Origin: CAYYYG01 sp964490875
GTDB taxonomy: Bacteria; Patescibacteriota; Microgenomatia; UBA1406; GWC2-37-13
Assembly: GCA_964490875.1 (NCBI GenBank)
Contig: CAZBEF010000001.1
Span: 1-64,000, forward strand
Length of the DNA stretch: 64,000 bases
Reading direction: 5' to 3'
Made by a program: the position numbers and the translations under genes. The notes under the pieces are model-generated. The model searched no databases, had not been told where the DNA came from, and saw only the letters and a list, made by a program, of their open reading frames with translations. This document shows positions 1 through 8,425 of the stretch, piece after piece. How positions within the stretch are numbered: position 1 is the stretch's first letter; every line of letters begins with the position of its first letter.

Positions 1-92
1 GATGGATTGTGATAAGGTAATGTGTTTTTTTGAAAAAATAACTCTATATCGGCTGAGCGCTCCGGTCTAGAACCTTCTTATCCTTATAACGA

Positions 93-149
93 TTGTCTCA
101 CACCCAGGCTAAACGAGACAAATGAGACACTATAAAAAGGAATTGTCTC
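93..149. repeat. Paired GAGACA/TGTCTC inverted repeats downstream of the DUF6119 gene
   Basis: TTGTCTC at 93-99 pairs with GAGACAA at 115-121, and GAGACA at 124-129 pairs with TGTCTC at 144-149, giving two adjacent stem-loops or alternative pairings. They lie just past the 3' end of the leftward operon, so they could act as a termination or RNA-protection structure, or be protein-binding half-sites. There is no clean U-tract. The rest of bases 1-190 shows no gene. Confidence 0.35.
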
Positions 150-190
150 CAAATTAGTGATGCTGCTTGATATAGATATAGTAGAGAAAA

Positions 191-1798
191 CTAGACTATC
201 TTTATTTTTGTTATTTCGACTGTTACCCCAAACTTACGAATAAAGTCTGAATGATGGAGGAGATTTAGTTTGCTGAAAAACGGAATGATATCCAACACAT
301 CGCCCTCTTTTTTTGTTCCGACTGCGTAAGTAAGCTTTACATCCCCAACATTAACGTCCGCATCTGCCCACTTTTCTCTTAATTTGGCTTCATAATTTGC
401 TTTGTATTCTGGCATATTTCTTAGTAAATCAATGGAAACTGATCCTTGTGCGAATAAGTGGCTGAGCGTTGAAGAAGCACTCAATTTTTTAACACAAATA
501 AGCCTTTTTGCTGATTTTTGATATAGGTCAGAGACTTCAATTTTTGATCTACTTTGCGGCATTTGAAAAAAGTCTTTATCCATTACTAGGTAGTCTGGAT
601 CAGTGGAGTAAGTGGCGTTGTATGTCCCTTCTTTATATTCTCCGCCTACATTCTGCCAGTCAGATAAAAATGGATCAACATTTGCAACATAGCTTCTCAA
701 TTTCTGATTGACTTGGGTGACGTAATCTCTGTCAACTTTGAACCATTTCTTGTTGGAAAGTATGTAGACGACACCATCAATCTCCGTTTCAAAAACCAGA
801 AACCCATAAAGAGTTTCTGATCCAAGCGCTGGTCTTCCTTCTTCTTCAAAACCAACAATTTTAGCTTTCGATTTGAGTGTGTCAGCATCGATTATTTCAA
901 GTGACTGAAGAACTGCTTTAAATGATTCAACGTCAACTTCTTCGATTTCGTAGTTTCTTTGGCCTGCGCCATAAACTTTATAAAAATTGCAACGTTCGTA
1001 CTCAATTTGATCCGGATAAGCGATTGCTAATTTTCCAGAATCAAAGTCGTAGGCACTTAAGGATTCTATTAGTTTTTGATCGAGCGAAGATATTAATGTT
1101 TTATCCTTAATGGGTTGGATATTGTCTATGAAGTCAAAATTTGTTTTGTATGTTTCTTCCTTGTACTTTGCCAAAAGCTGTACACATTTATCGCCCAGTT
1201 GACTTAGATCAGTTTCACTGCTCAAACTAAGACTGTCAGCCCCAGATATTTTCTTTCCAACTGATGGATCAGAGCAGTAACCTGATACTATGCGAACAAG
1301 TTCTTCATCAAAGTTGATACCAAAATCGAACACTTCTGTGGAAACGTTCGACATTATTCTTTTCTGCTTAGTTCTTACATCGATGTTTTTGGCATCGATA
1401 AACTTTAATTTTTGAGGATCTATAGAATTGAGGGTTGTGATTAGTCCGAAATTTAATTCAACATTATCCTTATTCAGTGCGTTAAACCCAAAACCTCCAG
1501 TAACAGCAAAGTATCTGCTGTTTTCCGCGTCAGGAATTTTTACAAGCACGACGAATGAGTTAACAGTATTTCTCAACTCATCAAGACTTGAAGTTGTATA
1601 CTCCTGGACGAAGGAGATCCATTTGGGTGGCTTACTTTTGTTTTCTTCTACGTATAGCTTGAACTCAAAACCCAAGCTTGTTGCACGATCTGAGAGAGGC
1701 AGCTCATGGTAGCCATCAGGACCCAATTTACTGGGTTTTAATAGGTCACCAAACGACCCAACCGATGGATTAAATAAATAAAATGTAAGTTTTTTCAT
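191..1798 (-). CDS. DUF6119 / TIGR04141 family sporadically distributed protein
   Basis: This 535-aa protein matches, by recalled family features, the TIGR04141 'sporadically distributed protein' (DUF6119) family: usual length near 540 aa, an N-terminal start of the type KKLTFYLF, and the C-terminal third with the signature CVKKLSASSTLSHLFAQGSVS around residues 440-460. The biochemical function is not established; the family is patchily distributed and often lies near restriction-modification genes. No signal peptide or membrane segment is visible, so it is probably cytosolic. It is the last gene of the leftward island, 59 nt after the zinc-ribbon gene, but has its own -10-like TATAAT at 1817-1822, so it may be transcribed separately. 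The start ATG is followed by a Lys-Lys-Leu run and has no clear Shine-Dalgarno. Confidence 0.75.
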   Translation of the reverse strand: MKKLTFYLFNPSVGSFGDLLKPSKLGPDGYHELPLSDRATSLGFEFKLYVEENKSKPPKWISFVQEYTTSSLDELRNTVNSFVVLVKIPDAENSRYFAVTGGFGFNALNKDNVELNFGLITTLNSIDPQKLKFIDAKNIDVRTKQKRIMSNVSTEVFDFGINFDEELVRIVSGYCSDPSVGKKISGADSLSLSSETDLSQLGDKCVQLLAKYKEETYKTNFDFIDNIQPIKDKTLISSLDQKLIESLSAYDFDSGKLAIAYPDQIEYERCNFYKVYGAGQRNYEIEEVDVESFKAVLQSLEIIDADTLKSKAKIVGFEEEGRPALGSETLYGFLVFETEIDGVVYILSNKKWFKVDRDYVTQVNQKLRSYVANVDPFLSDWQNVGGEYKEGTYNATYSTDPDYLVMDKDFFQMPQSRSKIEVSDLYQKSAKRLICVKKLSASSTLSHLFAQGSVSIDLLRNMPEYKANYEAKLREKWADADVNVGDVKLTYAVGTKKEGDVLDIIPFFSKLNLLHHSDFIRKFGVTVEITKIKIV

Positions 1799-1857
1799 TT
1801 TTTTTAAATTGCCCCTATTATAGTCTTTTTTTTCAACTGTTGTATCTGGTAGTCACT

Positions 1858-2433
1858 TCATAATTCAACTGACCCACCTTTTGTATCAGAAATAGTCATT
1901 TTAATATCAGATTTCTTCTTAGGATATTTCTTAAGAAACTCTTGGTTTTCGCTCACTAAATAAACTGTGTAGTAAACAGTTCCGTCTTTTCTCTTCAAAT
2001 CTCTGCTATGAAGCAGACCTTCTTTCACTATTTTACGGACAGATGATGGATGAACTCCATGATTAGACTTAATCTGCCAACTTTCAAACCAGTTACTTTT
2101 ATCGTCATATCTGGGCTTTAATGACGGAATTACACCTTCTTTGATGTTTCTATAGCAATCTTTGCATCGGGTTCCATCCAGATTCCACCACATTTCGTTA
2201 CCATAGTAGTGTTCGCCACAAATGCTACACGTAAGCGGACCTTCACCAGCTTCAAGGAAGAAACCTTCTGGCTCTTTTTGTAGTCGCCGTTTTCTCATAT
2301 TCTCAATACCAGCGTATTTGCCAGTCATTCGTCCAAGTTGTACTAAGTTGTTGGAAGCATACTTCTGACGTTTTTCTTCATCTATCTTTGGTTTGGGCTT
2401 AGGTTCTTCAGTCTTACCGGCCAGTTTGAGCAT
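1858..2433 (-). CDS. Zinc-ribbon protein with possible C-terminal winged helix
   Basis: No function is recognised. The 191-aa protein has a basic, Lys/Pro-rich N-terminus, a four-cysteine zinc-binding segment near residues 70-95 (CSICGEHYYG ... CKDC spacing), and a C-terminal half that reads like a helix-turn-helix or winged helix ('HGVHPSSVRKIVKEGLL' followed by a beta-hairpin-like stretch). A nucleic-acid-binding role is inferred from these features. It sits 27 nt after the larger zinc-ribbon gene and in the same direction, so the two are probably cotranscribed within the defence island. It could equally be a mobile-element regulator. Confidence 0.55.
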   Translation of the reverse strand: MLKLAGKTEEPKPKPKIDEEKRQKYASNNLVQLGRMTGKYAGIENMRKRRLQKEPEGFFLEAGEGPLTCSICGEHYYGNEMWWNLDGTRCKDCYRNIKEGVIPSLKPRYDDKSNWFESWQIKSNHGVHPSSVRKIVKEGLLHSRDLKRKDGTVYYTVYLVSENQEFLKKYPKKKSDIKMTISDTKGGSVEL

Positions 2434-2460
2434 ATCTTCTTCTCTCTCATACCCTTTGAG

Positions 2461-3525
2461 TCACCCTTCAAGGTATCCAAGTCTGTACATGACGCTATTA
2501 GATAGTAATCGCCAATTGGTGTCTTCTAGAGATTCCTTTATAAGTTTTTCTAATTCCGAAACACTGGTTCTGTCTCTCCGCGAGGAATCATTGTCTTGAA
2601 GCGTGAAGGGAACAATGACATATTGTCCGATTTCTGGCTTCTCAAATGAGAGTTTGGTGTATTTAGCTTTTTCCAAGGGTTCAATCAGTAGCTTTTCAAG
2701 ATCTACTATCGTTGTTTTCTTTAACTTGGAAACTCGTTCATATACAGGATCATCGTACTTCTGCATTTCTTCGTCATGGACAACATTCGCAACTTCCATT
2801 GCTTCAAGGGTTTCAACATATTCTTTGCCTTCTTTGTCTGACAAACAAAACTCTGCCCGATATTTTTCTAGCAGTTTTTTACCTTCGTCGTCTTTTTTCT
2901 TTTGTTCTTCTTCCCATTTCTTATGTTCCTCATCACTTTTGGCAAGATCAAGAATATCTTTCTTGGAATAGCCACAATGTTTGCATTTATAAAGAGTGGT
3001 TATGACTTTTCCTTTTCTACTGCCAGTCACATCCAATTCTTTTCTACATTTGGGACAGAGGTCTGGTTTTGACACACGAATTTCACCATCGTCATAGACC
3101 CATTGCTGTTTCTCGCATTTACTACACTTAAAAAGAAACATCATGCGCAGGATTGGACTATCGTATGAGTATTCCAAGTGCTTTGAAGAATTAAAGGACA
3201 TTGAACCATTACAGAGAGGGCAAATAACACCTTCTGGAGTAGGCGTAAGATCTTGCTTATCTTGTTTTAGCTTGTCATCTTCCATCCACCTCTGGATAGT
3301 TTCTTGTTTCTTTTCGTACCTTTTCCCCTTAATAACAAAAAGATGCCTCCCAAGCATGAGGTTTACATTTCTTAATTTTTCCTCTTCTGAAAGATCCTTA
3401 AGCTCTTCGCTTGTTAAACTTTTTTTATAAACTTCCTGAAACATCTTCACTGCATCGATGCATTCTTCTATGGTGTGAAGGTCGTAACGATCTATATAGT
3501 GTTGCTCATCGTTCAGGTATTTCAT
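2461..3525 (-). CDS. Multi-zinc-ribbon, coiled-coil protein of unknown function
   Basis: This 354-aa protein is not assignable to a named family from sequence alone. Two treble-cysteine blocks are plain: CPLC...CSKC (about residues 101-137) and CPKC...CKHC (about 157-185), each compatible with a rubredoxin-like zinc ribbon. They are followed by a very charged Lys/Glu helix (about 188-225) that probably forms a coiled coil, then a mixed C-terminal region. The ATG lies inside the 3' end of the upstream HEPN-like gene, overlapping by 20 nt, which argues for translational coupling. Neighbours suggest an accessory role in a defence island; no catalytic motif is visible. Confidence 0.55.
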   Translation of the reverse strand: MKYLNDEQHYIDRYDLHTIEECIDAVKMFQEVYKKSLTSEELKDLSEEEKLRNVNLMLGRHLFVIKGKRYEKKQETIQRWMEDDKLKQDKQDLTPTPEGVICPLCNGSMSFNSSKHLEYSYDSPILRMMFLFKCSKCEKQQWVYDDGEIRVSKPDLCPKCRKELDVTGSRKGKVITTLYKCKHCGYSKKDILDLAKSDEEHKKWEEEQKKKDDEGKKLLEKYRAEFCLSDKEGKEYVETLEAMEVANVVHDEEMQKYDDPVYERVSKLKKTTIVDLEKLLIEPLEKAKYTKLSFEKPEIGQYVIVPFTLQDNDSSRRDRTSVSELEKLIKESLEDTNWRLLSNSVMYRLGYLEG

Positions 3526-4153
3526 TGGTAATAAAATTGGCAGGTATGAAACTATAATTTAGATATTCATTTTTCAAATCTTCTATATATCCATCTGACC
3601 AACCATCATTATCCAAATGGTCTAGGAAAAATTTCATGCCATTGTTGATATCGATGAAAAGTTTTATTTGTGCTTTCAGTTTATCAATCTCTAGATTTGA
3701 TCTAGCTTCTGAAACTCTTGTAATATTCTCATCATTAGTGAGGGAGCCTATCGAGTGGCCATGTAACAATTTGTTCCGAATGCCAGCGAAACTTCTCAAC
3801 TTACCGATTATTTTATGATGAATGGCAGACTCATCCAGGTTGCTGTGGAAATCGAAGTGAGCGTTATAGATGAATAAGATAGTTTTCTCAATAAATCCAA
3901 TGCCATCAATATTTTTTATCACCTCAAGTCTATCGATAGGCTTTACAATTTGGGAAGTAATTATCTGGCGATGCAATGCATTGAGGCCTACTTCCAAGAC
4001 AATATGAAGGCTGATATAAATATCGATAATGTCGTTTTCTTCAAGTCTATCTTTGCTTAAAAGTTCTTGGCACTTAAGTCTATTAGACTGAAGAAGGTAT
4101 AAAGAATCCTGATACATTTGGATAGTATCTGGCATATATTCATAATCTACCAC
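3506..4153 (-). CDS. HEPN-like protein
   Basis: The 215-aa, largely helical protein contains an R-X4-H motif with the usual Asn after the Arg ('IRNKLLHG', about residues 127-134), the catalytic signature of HEPN-fold ribonucleases. HEPN proteins are metal-independent RNases common in toxin-antitoxin, abortive-infection and restriction loci. Assignment rests on this motif and the all-helical pattern, so RNase activity is inference. It lies between the C5 methyltransferase (62 nt upstream) and the zinc-ribbon gene that it overlaps. No nucleotidyltransferase (MNT) partner is present, so a classical HEPN-MNT pair is excluded; the zinc-ribbon proteins are candidate partners. Confidence 0.55.
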   Translation of the reverse strand: MVDYEYMPDTIQMYQDSLYLLQSNRLKCQELLSKDRLEENDIIDIYISLHIVLEVGLNALHRQIITSQIVKPIDRLEVIKNIDGIGFIEKTILFIYNAHFDFHSNLDESAIHHKIIGKLRSFAGIRNKLLHGHSIGSLTNDENITRVSEARSNLEIDKLKAQIKLFIDINNGMKFFLDHLDNDGWSDGYIEDLKNEYLNYSFIPANFITNEIPER

Positions 4154-4215
4154 AAAAAGATTCTTTTTTTGATATATAAAGCATACCTATAGCTAATTTA
4201 CAGTTGGAGATTAAT

Positions 4216-5250
4216 TTATGTGTTAGCAGCTCTTATATGTTTTAGAAGATTACGCGCATGAAATTCAATAAATGTTGGTGGTAGCGCGTTCCCAATCATC
4301 ATTGCTACGCCAGTTTTTCCAGATTTAAGCGAGAATTTATAATCTATAGGAAATGTTTGAAGTAGAGCTGCCTCACGCAGTGTGATAACCCGATTCTCTT
4401 CTGGATGGATAAATCGCCCCTTCGAAGGATTATTACAGCCACCTGTTATTGTCGGCGATGGCTTATTCCAAGCCATACGTCCATATACATCCTTAAACCC
4501 GCTAGTTCTTTTATGACATTCTAGTTGATACTCTTCACTAAGGTCAGTTCTACTTCCTCCATCTTTAGGTATCATCGATATTAATTTTTTAATCTTATCT
4601 GTTCGCTGATCTGTATCACAATGTAAAGGATCTGTAGTTTGTCCAGCTGGAGGTAAGAAGGATATTGCATCCCTAACTGTCTGCATTTTATCCTCGTCTA
4701 ACTCTTGTTTAACAACTTCAATGTTGCTTAGTTTTGATGCAAGCATAATCATGCGACGACGGGATTGAGGAACACCGTAGTGAGACATTTTCAAAACTTT
4801 TACATCTATTTTGTAACCAATACTTTCCAAGTTCTCCCTTAGTTTCTTAAGTCGCTCATCATTAGCAAGTGCAGGGACATTTTCCATCATAATAGTCTTA
4901 GGCTTAAATGCTAGAGCAAAGCGTAAAACCTCATACACTAACTCATTTCTCGGATCATTCTTCTTACCTCGATTTCTTGTACCTATGGTTGAATATCCCT
5001 GGCAGGGTGGGCAACCTGCTAATAAATCAAGTTCACCAATTTTTAAACCCAGCTCTTTACGATACTTTGATGGATCAATTTCTGTAATATCAGAAAGTTT
5101 AAGATTTGTCTTTGGGTGATTCAGTTTATAACTTTCTGCATATGTTGGGCGGTTTTCGATAGCACCAATGACATTAAATCCAGCTTGTTTCAAACCTTGT
5201 GTTAAACCTCCAGCACCACAAAACAAATCGATGGCAGTTCTTTTTTTCAT
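4216..5250 (-). CDS. C5-cytosine-specific DNA methyltransferase (Dcm family)
   Basis: Transfers a methyl group from S-adenosylmethionine to carbon 5 of cytosine within a recognition site. All key motifs are present in 344 aa: motif I DLFCGAGG (8-15), motif IV PPCQGYS with catalytic Cys83, motif VI ENV (123-125), motif VIII QSRRR near 163, and a C-terminal GNALPP motif. The target-recognition region between motifs VIII and IX is of ordinary length, so one specificity is expected. It sits in the leftward island after the GIY-YIG gene with a 53-nt gap that carries a near-perfect dyad, suggesting its own regulated promoter. No cognate type II endonuclease is obvious next to it; it may protect DNA from the nearby GIY-YIG/helicase system or be a separate unit. 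Confidence 0.93.
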   Translation of the reverse strand: MKKRTAIDLFCGAGGLTQGLKQAGFNVIGAIENRPTYAESYKLNHPKTNLKLSDITEIDPSKYRKELGLKIGELDLLAGCPPCQGYSTIGTRNRGKKNDPRNELVYEVLRFALAFKPKTIMMENVPALANDERLKKLRENLESIGYKIDVKVLKMSHYGVPQSRRRMIMLASKLSNIEVVKQELDEDKMQTVRDAISFLPPAGQTTDPLHCDTDQRTDKIKKLISMIPKDGGSRTDLSEEYQLECHKRTSGFKDVYGRMAWNKPSPTITGGCNNPSKGRFIHPEENRVITLREAALLQTFPIDYKFSLKSGKTGVAMMIGNALPPTFIEFHARNLLKHIRAANT

Positions 5251-5262
5251 ACGCTAAATCAA

Positions 5263-5278
5263 TTGTAACCGGTCACAA
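5263..5278. promoter_or_regulatory. Operator-like dyad upstream of the C5 methyltransferase
   Basis: TTGTAACC-GGTCACAA is an inverted repeat with a single mismatched pair and no spacer, ending 12 nt before the methyltransferase start. Its position suggests a binding site for a dimeric controller protein or the methyltransferase itself; neither is shown. Confidence 0.4.
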
Positions 5279-5303
5279 CGATAAAGTGTAGTCTTTTTAT
5301 GAT

Positions 5304-6464
5304 TTACTTATCGTCTATAAGAACAATATCTCCTAGTCCTGTATCATAACGATAGTGAACTATCTCACCATTAATAATCAAATTTATTACCCTATCTAAG
5401 ACATTGAGCTGAACTACATACCATTCATTAGGCACATAGCTCGTACCATCAACTGCTTTAAGCGACAAATCTAACTTAACCTCGCTAAAGAAACGGTGAA
5501 TAAGATGCTCCAGCTTTTGAGTATTCATATTCAAGCATTTATAGCTGGCAACTATCTCTACTGGTGCCATAAGATAGGTCGGATCTGTCTGTGCGTTACG
5601 GATGCGGTCTTCTATCTTTCCAGTAGTAAAGCCAATCTTGTAAAGATTTTTCAGGTCTTCGATACGAGTTTCTTGACTCAGTGACTTAAGAATATAGATT
5701 CTGCCTGTCTCTAGATCTTGCTCTGTAACGTCCTTCCATTCAGGATTTGTCTGGTAGTCTTTCGGAACAATTCGTGCACCTTCTTTTGCTCGGTAAAGAG
5801 TACGCGCAAATGAGCGAAGTAGAATATTTGACTCCGTACCATTTTCGTAGATTACATGTAAGCGTGCATTCTTCTTTCCATTAGCATCAAAACTTTCAGC
5901 CCGATTTTGAACAAGGGACAGTACGCCAGAAAATACAAAATATCTACCTTTTTGTATTTGATCCTCACTACTTATATTGGCTCGTATGAGCACACCTGTT
6001 TTTAGACCTGCATGAGTATCTTTGAACCCCTGCTCATATTTGGCAAAGTTCTTACTTTTATGTGCACGAGCAATGTTATCTGCCTTCTTTATATTTGACG
6101 GAACATTTCTCAGGGTCAGTACGCCAGTTGGATCATCAAGTAGGCCAAATTTATCACCGGAAAAAATGTCCTTTAGATTTTTTGGTGGTGAAGAAGTTTT
6201 TAATAGCCCATGTGAGTCAAGATGAGAAAGAGCATTAACCTTTTCATCATCAAGTATTAAAGCTCGTAATCGTACTGCGAGTTTTCGTTCATTTATATCA
6301 GTGGCATCAACCATTGGTATGCGTCCTTGTTCTACATAAAAATCGTTAATTTCTAAGAACGACTCTTCCAGCCTATATTCTGATGTAACAGGCTTAGAAG
6401 ATGTTTTAACCTTTAACAAGTCATGCTTATCTGTTATGAAAATTTTATTCAGGCGGTTAGACAT
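5304..6464 (-). CDS. GIY-YIG nuclease family protein (T5orf172-type domain)
   Basis: The C-terminal third (about residues 245-340) is a T5orf172/MUG113-type GIY-YIG domain: 'GRIYILKSLS', then 'LYKIGFTTGKIEDRIRNAQTDPT' with the conserved Arg, and the downstream Glu/His helix 'KLEHLIHRFF'. The N-terminal 240 residues are of unknown fold and may bind DNA or the helicase. Its start overlaps the end of the helicase gene by 8 nt, so the two are almost certainly coexpressed. In context it is the best candidate for the DNA-cleaving subunit of the methyltransferase-helicase system, because the methyltransferase itself lacks a visible nuclease motif. That role is inference. Confidence 0.8.
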   Translation of the reverse strand: MSNRLNKIFITDKHDLLKVKTSSKPVTSEYRLEESFLEINDFYVEQGRIPMVDATDINERKLAVRLRALILDDEKVNALSHLDSHGLLKTSSPPKNLKDIFSGDKFGLLDDPTGVLTLRNVPSNIKKADNIARAHKSKNFAKYEQGFKDTHAGLKTGVLIRANISSEDQIQKGRYFVFSGVLSLVQNRAESFDANGKKNARLHVIYENGTESNILLRSFARTLYRAKEGARIVPKDYQTNPEWKDVTEQDLETGRIYILKSLSQETRIEDLKNLYKIGFTTGKIEDRIRNAQTDPTYLMAPVEIVASYKCLNMNTQKLEHLIHRFFSEVKLDLSLKAVDGTSYVPNEWYVVQLNVLDRVINLIINGEIVHYRYDTGLGDIVLIDDK

Positions 6465-8424
6465 TGCTACCCTCCTGTCTTAAATTTTCAAGCTTTTTGC
6501 GTTGTAAGTAAGCTAATACTTCAGCCATTCGCTTTTCTTGTTCGTTTCTAGAGTTAATATCTGGTTTCCGACCATGAAGTTCAAAAAATACATTTATCTT
6601 TGGCCATAACAGTTCAGCCTCTTCTTCTGTGACATCAATTCTTGTTGCAGCAATTGCCTCTTGGATGACACGAAGAACTTGCGTAGTCACCGATTTGGAA
6701 AGAATCTCGAAGGCTTTCTGGAACGGATTTATAGAATCTATGAGGTCAATGTTGATGTCATCAATATTGACGAATTTGTCAGCCATCTTAATGAACCGTC
6801 TGTCTCCAACTTCCTTTACTTCACCATTCTTTATGACCGAATCGACAACGACCTGTTGACGTAATTCCTCAACTTGTTCCTCATTAAGATCAGGGTATCG
6901 TTCACGAATGATTTTAGGTATTAATACTTTATTTGTAACTTCTGGATCAAGATTTCCAGCAGCCGCTTTTATAAACGTTTCGTCTTGCAAGATGTTGGCT
7001 TTTAGATCATTTAGATCAGTCTCGATAATTTGTCTTACACGCTCACTAGAAGGTTCCTTGAAACCTTTTATATGCATTACGCCTTTCTCTGGAGTACTCT
7101 CTTCTGTTATCTTTGCCTTAAATCTAAAGTTTGGGGCAAGTACTTGCTCCATTAGCAATGAGCCAGTAATTGCTTTTAACATATTATTGACTGAAAGTTT
7201 GACTTCATCAGTGGTTGCTTCTGGTTCTGCAATGAGATTAGTAAATTGAGCATGCGTTTTGTTAGAACTATCGCGAGTACAGCGACCAATAATCTGAATA
7301 ATTTCTGTTAATGATGCTCTATAGCCAACTGTTAATGCATGTTCGCAAAAAGGCCAATCAAAACCTTCTTTAGCCATTCCCAGAGCAATTATTGTGTCGA
7401 CTGCATCAATATCTCTCTTGGCAGTTTTGCTCAAATAGGTCAATGTACGCGCACGTTTTATTTGATCTGTATCATCAACTAAGTCAGCTATTTTTATTAT
7501 TTTTCCATCATCCTTTCGCCTAACACGGATAATGCCAGTTTCGTCATCTTCGTCAACAACATCGCCTATCGTAGACAGAATTTGTCCAACTTCCTCGATT
7601 TTGTCCTTTGTGGATTCCCCACTATTAACATTAGGAATATGTACGATTGTTTTCTTATCTGTATTAAGAATCTCATGAATCGCGGAAGTGTACCGTCCTT
7701 GATAAAAATGGTAGCCGATACCTAGAGACTTCAAGTGTTCATAACCATTAAGTTGGTCATAATAGTTAAACGTCACCGCAGTAAACTTTGCCTCATCCTC
7801 TGGCAACAGAATTGGTACTGCATCCCCCCTAAAGTATGAGCCCGTCATGGCAACCACATGCACATCACTGCCGTACATAACATCACGAAGTAAACTGCCG
7901 AGCCGGCTTGAGCCAACGTCTGATGAAACATGGTGGAATTCATCAATAGCTAAAACACAACCATTAAAAGAATCTGGAGAGAGTGCTTCAAACGCAAAAC
8001 GTAGCGTTGCATGTGTGCATATCATAATGGGATCACTGTTGCTCATAAAGGCAACAAAAGCATCAACCTTACTCGTTTCCGTTCCAGGGGTACAAAGATT
8101 ATTGTGGTCATCAACATCCCAATCTGTAAAAAATCCATAGGATTTAAGATCAGTGCTTTCAAACGAAGCCCCAATTGAACGCTCAGGGACAGACACAATT
8201 ATTTTTCGACGATTTTGATTAAACAATTTATCGAGTCCAACAAACATCAAAGCACGAGACTTTCCAGAAGCTGGTGGTGCTTTGACAAGCAAGTGTTGTG
8301 CGGTACGCTTTTCGTATACACGTTGTTGCATTTCACGCATGCCCATAGAATTGGTGCGTACACTATCGCCAGTTTGATTGTATTCAATGTCGACTATATT
8401 AATTGGTTTTTTTTGAATATCCAT
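6457..8424 (-). CDS. DEAD/DEAH-type SF2 helicase of a restriction system
   Basis: A 655-aa superfamily 2 ATPase. Visible motifs are Walker A APPASGKS (49-56), motif II DEFH (161-164), a motif III-like 'AMTGSYF', and the C-terminal-lobe motif VI-like 'IIGRCTRDS'. The remaining C-terminal 250 residues are specific to this type of defence helicase and may bind partner proteins. It starts 1 nt after the stop codon of the N6 methyltransferase and overlaps the GIY-YIG gene, so the three form a tight transcription and translation unit. Probable role: ATP-driven translocation or remodelling of DNA during restriction. It lacks the DUF1998 and PLD partners of DISARM and the BREX core genes. Confidence 0.87.
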   Translation of the reverse strand: MDIQKKPINIVDIEYNQTGDSVRTNSMGMREMQQRVYEKRTAQHLLVKAPPASGKSRALMFVGLDKLFNQNRRKIIVSVPERSIGASFESTDLKSYGFFTDWDVDDHNNLCTPGTETSKVDAFVAFMSNSDPIMICTHATLRFAFEALSPDSFNGCVLAIDEFHHVSSDVGSSRLGSLLRDVMYGSDVHVVAMTGSYFRGDAVPILLPEDEAKFTAVTFNYYDQLNGYEHLKSLGIGYHFYQGRYTSAIHEILNTDKKTIVHIPNVNSGESTKDKIEEVGQILSTIGDVVDEDDETGIIRVRRKDDGKIIKIADLVDDTDQIKRARTLTYLSKTAKRDIDAVDTIIALGMAKEGFDWPFCEHALTVGYRASLTEIIQIIGRCTRDSSNKTHAQFTNLIAEPEATTDEVKLSVNNMLKAITGSLLMEQVLAPNFRFKAKITEESTPEKGVMHIKGFKEPSSERVRQIIETDLNDLKANILQDETFIKAAAGNLDPEVTNKVLIPKIIRERYPDLNEEQVEELRQQVVVDSVIKNGEVKEVGDRRFIKMADKFVNIDDINIDLIDSINPFQKAFEILSKSVTTQVLRVIQEAIAATRIDVTEEEAELLWPKINVFFELHGRKPDINSRNEQEKRMAEVLAYLQRKKLENLRQEGSNV

Positions 8425-8425
8425 A

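Noticed and set aside
3506..4153. Classical HEPN-MNT toxin-antitoxin pair
   Set aside because: No nucleotidyltransferase gene is adjacent on either side.
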